From positions 1-28,816 of the forward strand of contig JBKQPR010000066.1 of assembly GCA_052144935.1 (NCBI GenBank): a stretch of 28,816 nucleotides of DNA, in the 5' to 3' direction. This document shows positions 23,538-28,816 of this stretch, piece by piece. The notes below the pieces were generated by a model that made no database searches, had not been told where the DNA came from, and worked only from the letters and a program-made list of their open reading frames with translations. The position numbers were made by a program, and so were the translations under genes. Positions within the stretch are counted from its first letter, which is position 1; each line of letters begins with the position of its first letter. Source of the stretch: JOPF133 sp052144935. Lineage in GTDB: Bacteria; Acidobacteriota; Terriglobia; Bryobacterales; Bryobacteraceae.

Positions 23538-24992
23538 CTACCCCACACTTCCTTCCAAACTCACTCCCAGCAGCTTCTGCGCTTCCACCGCAAACTCCAT
23601 GGGTAGCTCGCGGAAGACTTCCTTGCAGAACCCATGTACGATCATCGACACGGCGTCCTCGGTGGAGATGCCGCGCTGCCGGCAGTAGAAAATCTGGTCC
23701 TCGCCGATCTTCGACGTGGAGGCTTCGTGCTCCACCTGCGAAGAGGTATTCTTCACTTCCAGGTACGGGAAGGTGTGCGCCCCGCACTGGTCGCCCAGCA
23801 GCATGGAATCGCACTGCGAATAGTTGCGCGCGCCGTGCGCCGATTTCAGAATCTTCACCCCGCCGCGATACGTGTTCTGTCCGTGCCCGGCGGAAATGCC
23901 CTTCGAGACGATGGTCGAGGTGGTGTTCTTCCCGATGTGGATCATCTTGGTGCCGGTGTCCGCCTGCTGGTAGTTATTGGTGAGCGCCACCGAGTAGAAC
24001 TCGCCCACCGAGTGGTCGCCGATCAGCAGGCAGCTCGGATATTTCCAGGTGATGGCCGATCCCGTCTCCACCTGGGTCCACGAAATCTTGGAGTTCACGC
24101 CCCGGCAGGCGCCCCGCTTGGTGACGAAGTTGTAAATGCCGCCCTTGCCCTCTTTATCGCCCGGATACCAGTTCTGCACCGTGGAATACTTGATCTGCGC
24201 GTTGTCCAGCGCCACCAGCTCCACCACCGCGGCATGAAGTTGATTGGTGTCGCGCATGGGCGCCGTGCAGCCTTCCAGGTAGCTCACGTACGCGCCTTCA
24301 TCGGCCACGATCAGGGTGCGCTCGAACTGCCCGGTGTCCTTGGCGTTGATGCGGAAGTAGGTGGAAAGCTCCATCGGGCAGCGCACCCCCTTGGGCACGT
24401 AGCAGAAGGAGCCGTCGCTGAACACCGCCGAGTTCAGCGCCGCGAAGAAATTGTCCGACGACGGCACCACCGAGCCGAGGTACTGACGCACCAGCTCGGG
24501 ATGCTCCTGCACGGCTTCCGAGAAGGACCCGAAGATGATCCCCATGTCCTTCAGCTTGGCTTTGAAGGTGGTGGCCACGGAGACCGAATCGAACACCGCG
24601 TCGACCGCCACTCCGGCCAGGATCTCCCGCTCTCTCAAAGGGATACCGAGCTTGTCGTAGGTCTTCAGCAGCTCCGGATCGACCTCATCGAGGCTCTTCG
24701 GGCCATCCTTTTTCGACCTCGGTGCGGCGTAATAAATAATGTCCTGGTAGTCGATGGTGGGATAATGCACGTTAGCCCAGGTGGGTTCCCGCATGGTCAG
24801 CCAGTGCCGATACGCCTTCAGGCGCCATTCGAGCAGCCATTCGGGTTCATGTTTCTTAGCCGAAATGAGCCGGATGACGTCCTCGCTCAGCCCGCGAGGG
24901 ATGGAATCCGAATCGATCTCGGTGACGAACCCCCATTTATATTCCTGATTCGCAAAGGTCTCGATGGTGTTGCTCGACTCGCTCACCGGCAT
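23538..24992 (-). CDS. sufB: SufB, Fe-S scaffold subunit
   Basis: This 484-residue protein is the first gene of the operon, with AGGAG five bases before the ATG. It has the standard SufB opening (EYKWGFVTEIDSDSIPRGLSEDVIRLIS), GSFCYVPKGVRCPMELSTYFRIN, the EGCTAP block, NFVTKRGACRGVNSKISWTQVETGSAITWKYPSC, and the end block QVEHEASTSKIGEDQIFYCRQRGIS, which carries catalytic cysteines for nascent-cluster binding. It forms the SufBC2D complex in the cytosol. It is separated from sufC by a palindromic repeat. Confidence 0.98.
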   Translation of the reverse strand: MPVSESSNTIETFANQEYKWGFVTEIDSDSIPRGLSEDVIRLISAKKHEPEWLLEWRLKAYRHWLTMREPTWANVHYPTIDYQDIIYYAAPRSKKDGPKSLDEVDPELLKTYDKLGIPLREREILAGVAVDAVFDSVSVATTFKAKLKDMGIIFGSFSEAVQEHPELVRQYLGSVVPSSDNFFAALNSAVFSDGSFCYVPKGVRCPMELSTYFRINAKDTGQFERTLIVADEGAYVSYLEGCTAPMRDTNQLHAAVVELVALDNAQIKYSTVQNWYPGDKEGKGGIYNFVTKRGACRGVNSKISWTQVETGSAITWKYPSCLLIGDHSVGEFYSVALTNNYQQADTGTKMIHIGKNTTSTIVSKGISAGHGQNTYRGGVKILKSAHGARNYSQCDSMLLGDQCGAHTFPYLEVKNTSSQVEHEASTSKIGEDQIFYCRQRGISTEDAVSMIVHGFCKEVFRELPMEFAVEAQKLLGVSLEGSVG

Positions 24993-25019
24993 GCACTCCT
25001 AAGCTGTTGGGCTACAACC

Positions 25020-25051
25020 AATTTAGCCAATCTGTACTTATTAGTCAAGAT
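25020..25051 (-). promoter_or_regulatory. sufB promoter with Rrf2-type operator dyad
   Basis: On the minus strand TTGACT (25048-25043) and TAAATT (25025-25020) are separated by exactly 17 bases, an excellent sigma-70 promoter 28 bases from the sufB ATG. Overlapping the -35 and spacer is a dyad, ATCTnnACT-n4-AGTnnAGAT (25030-25051), well placed for repression by the operon's own Rrf2-family regulator. Confidence 0.7.
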
Positions 25052-25198
25052 TGCCTGCTTAATGGATGCAGGCGGGGGTTGAGAGGGTGCATAGAAGGGC
25101 CGAATGGCGCTGAACGCCGACCGCCTAAAGCCAGACGCGCGCAAGATTTCAACGATTCTGAAACTCCTGGTAAGCGAGCGGCCGATTTGACGTATGAT

Positions 25199-25420
25199 AA
25201 AGGAGGGTTGCGGGCCGCGATTCGGCCCGCAACGCTTGTCCGCTACTTGGAACGACGACGGCGCCGCTCAACGCGGACCGTTATCGTGACCGTGATTACT
25301 AGCACGGTCATAACGGTGACTCCTATGATAATCATAGGGGCCTCCTTTCCGCCTAAACGTGAGAGTGCCGGCCCCGGTAGTAAACCGGGGCCGGTTCGTT
25401 TAGGACGCCGAAAAACGTCC
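25199..25420. other. densely structured segment (five stems plus long-range pairing)
   Basis: Perfect or near-perfect stems: GTTGCGGGCC/GGCCCGCAAC (25207-25216/25224-25233, 7-base loop); ACCGTTA..TGACCGTG/CACGGTCA-TAACGGT (25277-25294/25303-25317, 3-base bulge); CCTATGAT/ATCATAGG (25322-25329/25331-25338); CCTAAACG/CGTTTAGG (25352-25359/25397-25404), enclosing CCGGCCCCGG/CCGGGGCCGG (25368-25377/25385-25394); GGACG/CGTCC (25403-25407/25416-25420). In addition AAAGGAGG (25199-25206) is complementary to CCTCCTTT (25341-25348), enclosing the first three stems. It may be an RNA element, a regulated small mRNA, or both. Strand is most likely minus. Confidence 0.6.
25243..25335 (-). CDS. 30-residue hydrophobic peptide, type I toxin-like (candidate)
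   Basis: The frame begins MIIIGVTVMTVLV, continues as a beta-branched membrane-spanning stretch to about residue 20, and ends with a very basic tail (RVERRRRRSK). It has a perfect AAAGGAGG five bases before the ATG. The ATG lies in a 17-base palindrome (25322-25338), a large two-tier hairpin precedes the ribosome-binding site, and a strong GC hairpin follows the stop (25207-25233) like a terminator. The 3' flank contains CCTCCTTT, able to mask the ribosome-binding site. This architecture is typical of type I toxin mRNAs. However, the hydrophobic TV-rich coding could be a by-product of a DNA palindrome (25277-25317). Confidence 0.5.
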   Translation of the reverse strand: MIIIGVTVMTVLVITVTITVRVERRRRRSK

Positions 25421-25585
25421 CTTGCGATCCGCACGCCGGCGAAGCCGCAGGCTAACACAATGCATGAGCAAATGGCCGGACCCGCAGTTTTTGGTAATGC
25501 GCTAAAAAATAGCGGGCACCGCAATTTTCCCTTGCCTCCCTTCGCCATTTCTACGACACTGATGGATTAAGGAGAACTGCCCAAG

Positions 25586-27532
25586 TTGGAGAGAAACGGC
25601 CGCAAGGGCTCGCTGGTGGTGGAGCCGACCGAACGATGGACGCCCCAGGTGGCCAGCGACTTCTACGACGTCCCCAGTTGGGGCAAGGGCTACTTTTCGG
25701 TGGGCGATAACGGCCACGTCCGCGTCCACCCGGAAAAGGATCCCGCCCGCTCCATCGACCTCAAACAACTGGTCGATACCCTGGTCCTGCGGGGCATCGA
25801 CCTCCCCATCCTGATCCGTTTCGCCGATATCCTCAAGCACCGGCTCGGCGAGATCTACAGCGCCTTCCAGACCGCCATCGCCGAACACAAATACCAGGGC
25901 AGCTACTGCTGCGTTTACCCCATCAAGGTCAACCAGCAGCGCCAGGTGGTGGAGGAAGTCCTGGAATTCGGCAAGCCCTACCACTTCGGTCTGGAAGCCG
26001 GTTCCAAACCGGAGTTGATGGCCGTGATGGCCATGGCCGATAACGATACGCCGATCGTCTGCAACGGCTTCAAGGACGACGAGTACATCGAGATGGCCAT
26101 GCTGGCCCAGAAGGTCGGCAGGCACATCATCCCGGTGGTGGAAAAGTATACCGAGCTGCACCTGATCCTCAAGTACAGCGCGCGGGTGGGCGTGCGCCCG
26201 ATGATTGGCCTGCGAGTCAAACTGGCCAGCCGCGGCTCCGGGCGCTGGAAATCGTCGGGCGGCTACCGCTCCAAGTTCGGCCTCTCGGCCACCGAGGCCA
26301 TGCGCGCCCTCCAGGAGCTGAAGGACCTCGGCATGGCCGATTGCATCAACCTGCTGCACTTCCACCTCGGCAGCCAGATCACCAACATCCGCCAGATCAA
26401 GGGCGCCGTCAACGAGGCGGTGCGGGTGTATGTCGATTTGGCGCGCGCCGGCGCCGGCCTCCGCTTTCTGGATGTCGGCGGCGGCCTGGGCGTGGATTAC
26501 GACGGCTCGCAGACCGATTTCGAATCCAGCGTCAACTACACCTTGCAGGAATACGCCAACGACGTCATCTACCACGTGCAGAACGTCTGCGACGAAGTCA
26601 ACGTTCCGCATCCCACCATCGTCACCGAGAGCGGACGCGCCATCGCGGCCTACCACAGCGTGCTGGTGTTCAATGTCCTGGGCGTGGCCGGCATGGGCGA
26701 GGCCGACGTTCCGCCCGAGCCGCCCGCCGACGCCGAGCAGCCCATCATCGACTTGCAGGAAACCTACCGCTCGCTGACCGCCAAGAACCTGCTGGAGAGC
26801 TATCACGACGCGCAGCAGGCGCTCGACCAGGCGCTCAACCTTTTCAGCCTCGGCTACCTGTCGCTGGAGCAGCGCTGCATCGCCGAGAACCTTTACTGGG
26901 CCATCTCTCGCCGGATTCAGAGGCAGGCGCGCGAGCTGGAATTCTTCCCCGAGGAGCTGGAGGGCATCGACGCCATGCTCTCCGACACCTACTTCTGCAA
27001 CTTCTCGCTGTTCCAGAGCATGCCCGATAGCTGGGCCATCAAACAGCTTTTCCCGGTGATGCCCATCCACCGGCTGGAGGAGCAGCCTACGCGCCCCGCC
27101 GTGCTGGGCGACATCACCTGCGACTCCGACGGCAAAGTGGATGCCTTCATAGACCGCCGCGACGTAAAGCGCACGCTTTCCCTGCACCCGTTCGATGGCG
27201 GCGACTACTACCTGGGCGCGTTCCTGCTGGGCGCTTACCAGGAGATCCTGGGCGATCTGCACAACCTCTTCGGCGACACCAACGCGGTGCATGTCCGGCT
27301 CAGCCCCACGGGCGAGACCCTCCTCGATTCGGTGATCAAGGGCGACACCGTGCGCGAGGTCCTAAACTACGTGCAGTTCTCCTCCGATTCGTTAATCAGC
27401 CGCCTGCGCCGCGACGTGGAAACCGCGCTTCGCGAAGGCCGTCTGAGCTACGAGGAAAGCGGCTCGCTGCTGCGGTTCTATGAAGAGGGCCTGCACGGGT
27501 ATACCTACCTGGAAGACGTACACGAGAGGTAG
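25586..27532 (+). CDS. speA: biosynthetic arginine decarboxylase SpeA
   Basis: This 648-residue PLP enzyme decarboxylates arginine to agmatine, the first step of one route to putrescine and spermidine. Features: SWGKGYFSVG near the N-terminus, PLP lysine Lys114 in VYPIKVNQQRQVVEEV, HFHLGSQ, FLDVGGGLGVDYDG, and catalytic Cys471 in LSDTYFCNFSLFQSMPDSWAI. The length and order match alanine-racemase-fold SpeA. The start is TTG at 25586 because an in-frame TAA lies 15 bases upstream and AAGGAG (25569-25574) precedes it by 11 bases. No promoter is obvious. It stands alone. Confidence 0.96.
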   Translation: MERNGRKGSLVVEPTERWTPQVASDFYDVPSWGKGYFSVGDNGHVRVHPEKDPARSIDLKQLVDTLVLRGIDLPILIRFADILKHRLGEIYSAFQTAIAEHKYQGSYCCVYPIKVNQQRQVVEEVLEFGKPYHFGLEAGSKPELMAVMAMADNDTPIVCNGFKDDEYIEMAMLAQKVGRHIIPVVEKYTELHLILKYSARVGVRPMIGLRVKLASRGSGRWKSSGGYRSKFGLSATEAMRALQELKDLGMADCINLLHFHLGSQITNIRQIKGAVNEAVRVYVDLARAGAGLRFLDVGGGLGVDYDGSQTDFESSVNYTLQEYANDVIYHVQNVCDEVNVPHPTIVTESGRAIAAYHSVLVFNVLGVAGMGEADVPPEPPADAEQPIIDLQETYRSLTAKNLLESYHDAQQALDQALNLFSLGYLSLEQRCIAENLYWAISRRIQRQARELEFFPEELEGIDAMLSDTYFCNFSLFQSMPDSWAIKQLFPVMPIHRLEEQPTRPAVLGDITCDSDGKVDAFIDRRDVKRTLSLHPFDGGDYYLGAFLLGAYQEILGDLHNLFGDTNAVHVRLSPTGETLLDSVIKGDTVREVLNYVQFSSDSLISRLRRDVETALREGRLSYEESGSLLRFYEEGLHGYTYLEDVHER

Positions 27533-27562
27533 CGGGCAGCCCGGGTCAGTCATGATGGTCGT

Positions 27563-27804
27563 ATGAATCTCAAGCCACCGTTCGAGCGGATCACCATCGA
27601 GCCGGCCAAGATGGGCGGGAGGCCCTGCATTCGCGGGATGCGGATCACCGTCAGGCGCGTACTGGAAATCCTGGCAACTTATCCGGAACGGCGCGATCTC
27701 TTCAACGATTACCCGGATCTTCAGGAAGAAGACATTCGACAAGCGCTAGAGTTGCAGCGGCCACTCTTGACGGCACAATCGATGTTCACTTCGATGCCGC
27801 ATGA
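27563..27804 (+). pseudogene. DUF433 antitoxin, frameshifted near its end
   Basis: The frame opens as a DUF433 protein (FERITIEPAKMGGRPCIRGMRI, then TVRRVLEILATYPERRDLFNDYPDLQEEDIRQALE), a small winged-helix-like antitoxin often paired with DUF5615. One base is missing near 27753. In the next frame the proper ending AAATLDGTIDVHFDAA-stop appears, and its TGA (27802-27804) overlaps the following ATG as ATGA. Unshifted, the reading frame runs on for 40 aberrant residues to 27928. Confidence 0.75.
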
Positions 27805-27942
27805 AGCGCGTCGTTCTCGATCGGGGGCTGCCGGCGACCGCGGCTGCGATAATGCTACGAGGCGCACGCCCGACTCCTGCTGGTGTCCGTGCCAAGCGGA
27901 GAGATCAACTTGGTCCGGGGTGTCTTGAGGGATCGAAAGTAG
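27801..27942 (+). pseudogene. DUF5615 (PIN-like) toxin remnant
   Basis: This remnant starts MKRVVLDRGLPATAAAIMLRG, the usual opening of DUF5615 proteins, overlapping the DUF433 stop. Instead of about 115 residues, only the beginning and a possible C-terminal piece (AHARLLLVSVPSG..INLVRGVL in another frame, stop at 27940-27942) remain. The middle appears deleted and the frame broken. Confidence 0.55.
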
Positions 27943-27984
27943 TCGACCACCAGAATTCACTAGAATGGCTTATCGGAACGACAC

Positions 27985-28707
27985 ATGATCGACGCTGCGC
28001 TCAGTCTCGCTGTCTCCATGTATAGCAACGCTGGTGTGTACGCCCTTTTGCTCGGCTCTGGCGTATCGCGCTCGTCCGGCGTGCCCACTGGGTGGAAAAT
28101 TGTCGAACGCCTGATCCGCGACTTGGCGCTGCTCAAGGGATCAGCGTGCGACCCCGACCCGCAGACGTGGTACCGAGACGTGTTCGGTAGAGAGGCTACC
28201 TACTCGGAAATTCTGGATGAGGTCGCCAAGAGGCCCGCGGAGCGGATGCAGCTACTCCGTGGCTATTTCGAACCGACTGAGGAAGAGCGTCTTGAAGGAA
28301 CGAAACTGCCGTCGCTGGCTCACCGGTCCATCGCAGGGCTTGTCGCAAAGAAATATATTAGGGTTCTGGTTACAACCAATTTCGATAGACTACTTGAGTT
28401 GGCACTTGCAGACGTAGGCATACCGCCAGCCATTATCAGCACGGGGGACCTAGCTCAGGGAGCCTTGCCCCTCGCCCATGCCCCGTGCACTATTATCAAG
28501 GTCAACGGCGATTATCTCGACACGCGACTGAGGAACACCTCCGGCGAGCTTTCATCGTATGATGGTGCAACTGACCGGCTCCTAGATAAAGTGTTTGACG
28601 AGTATGGCTTAATCGTGTGTGGGTGGTCTGGCGAATGGGACGTTGCCCTCAGGGCTGCTCTGGAACGGTGTTCAACTCGACGCTTTACTAACTTGGATCC
28701 GGCGTGA
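27985..28707 (+). CDS. SIR2-like domain protein, truncated
   Basis: This 240-residue product resembles the N-terminal NAD+-binding domain of large SIR2-like defence proteins. Motifs: LLLGSGVSRSSGVPTGW (Rossmann GSG at 24-26), VTTNFDRLLE (130-134 TTNFD), IKVNGDYLDTRLRNT and CGWSGEWDVALRAALERC. Active relatives deplete NAD+ on phage infection and carry several hundred more residues for sensing. Here similarity stops at TRRFTN and a TGA follows five codons later. A -1/+2 shift gives a continuation TWIRRENAVSRLKG that stops within 40 codons. In classical sirtuins a His stands where Asn175 (KVNGD) is found. Probably a decayed defence gene; the window ends 109 bases further on. Confidence 0.7.
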   Translation: MIDAALSLAVSMYSNAGVYALLLGSGVSRSSGVPTGWKIVERLIRDLALLKGSACDPDPQTWYRDVFGREATYSEILDEVAKRPAERMQLLRGYFEPTEEERLEGTKLPSLAHRSIAGLVAKKYIRVLVTTNFDRLLELALADVGIPPAIISTGDLAQGALPLAHAPCTIIKVNGDYLDTRLRNTSGELSSYDGATDRLLDKVFDEYGLIVCGWSGEWDVALRAALERCSTRRFTNLDPA

Positions 28708-28816
28708 AAACGCGGTTTCACGGCTGAAGGGGCTTCAATCTGGCAGCCCTGGCGAGTATCGTTTCGGCGAGGCTTTCTATCATCGGTGAAGGTCGGAGTC
28801 TGAGCACCGGACGATT

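Noticed and set aside
25325..25570. Plus-strand ORF beginning MIIIGASF just before speA
   Set aside because: No ribosome-binding site, and it crosses the large hairpins. Its similarity to the minus-strand peptide start is explained by the palindrome at 25322-25338.
25502..27292. A 596-codon minus-strand frame antisense to speA
   Set aside because: Its composition is that of a complementary-frame artefact, and SpeA is unambiguous on the plus strand.

Overview
The window looks like chromosomal DNA from a GC-rich soil acidobacterium, probably of the Solibacter/Bryobacter type. This is an inference from several signs: a PknB-type kinase carrying a WD40/TolB-like C-terminal half, a PEP-CTERM protein, a sufBCDSU-sufT-rrf2 operon, the phoH-ybeY-corC-era order, several GTG/TTG starts, and two kinds of palindromic intergenic repeat that I associate with this phylum. 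No rRNA, tRNA or CRISPR array is visible.

Layout. 1-284: C-terminus of a ROK-family protein (+). 495-1226: PEP-CTERM protein (-). 1560-3739: groES-groEL (+) with a promoter, a degenerate CIRCE-like dyad and a very clear terminator. 3943-9237: on the minus strand, a Ser/Thr kinase gene separated from mutS2 by about 2.6 kb of accessory DNA. That DNA holds an intact yafQ-dinJ pair, wrecked phd/vapC genes, a 5' fragment of the same kinase gene, and a lone nucleotidyltransferase. It is punctuated by four copies of the mutS2 3' end. 9215-13680: mutS2, brnTA, a NUDIX hydrolase and an SMP-30-like protein (-). 13688-17823: BON protein, era, corC-like, ybeY and phoH (-), a widely conserved RNA/ribosome-maintenance cluster. 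17969-18767: two small proteins, one with an acyl-carrier-like motif and one pure coiled coil. 18788-24992: the Fe-S assembly operon sufB-C-D-S-U-T-rrf2 (-), its regulator gene last, with a promoter and a candidate operator upstream of sufB. 25199-25420: a densely structured segment containing a 30-codon hydrophobic ORF. 25586-27532: speA (+). 27563-28816: decayed DUF433/DUF5615 toxin-antitoxin genes and a truncated SIR2-like gene.

How it fits together. Most of the window is housekeeping: protein folding, Fe-S cluster building, ribosome maturation, polyamine synthesis. Translational coupling is tight, with ATGA, GTGA and TAATG overlaps throughout. The accessory material sits exactly at gene-gene junctions. 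At mutS2/kinase and at sufD/sufS, inserted DNA is bracketed by direct copies (about 24 bp and exactly 23 bp) of the stop/start junction, so both flanking reading frames survive.

The two best candidates for something undescribed are: (a) the mutS2 3' end reiterated between small toxin-antitoxin/nucleotidyltransferase payloads, like a cassette array or a serial insertion hotspot; and (b) the structured small-peptide locus upstream of sufB. In (b) the Shine-Dalgarno has an 8-nt complement just 3' of the ORF and the start codon lies inside a perfect hairpin, features reminiscent of type I toxin mRNAs.
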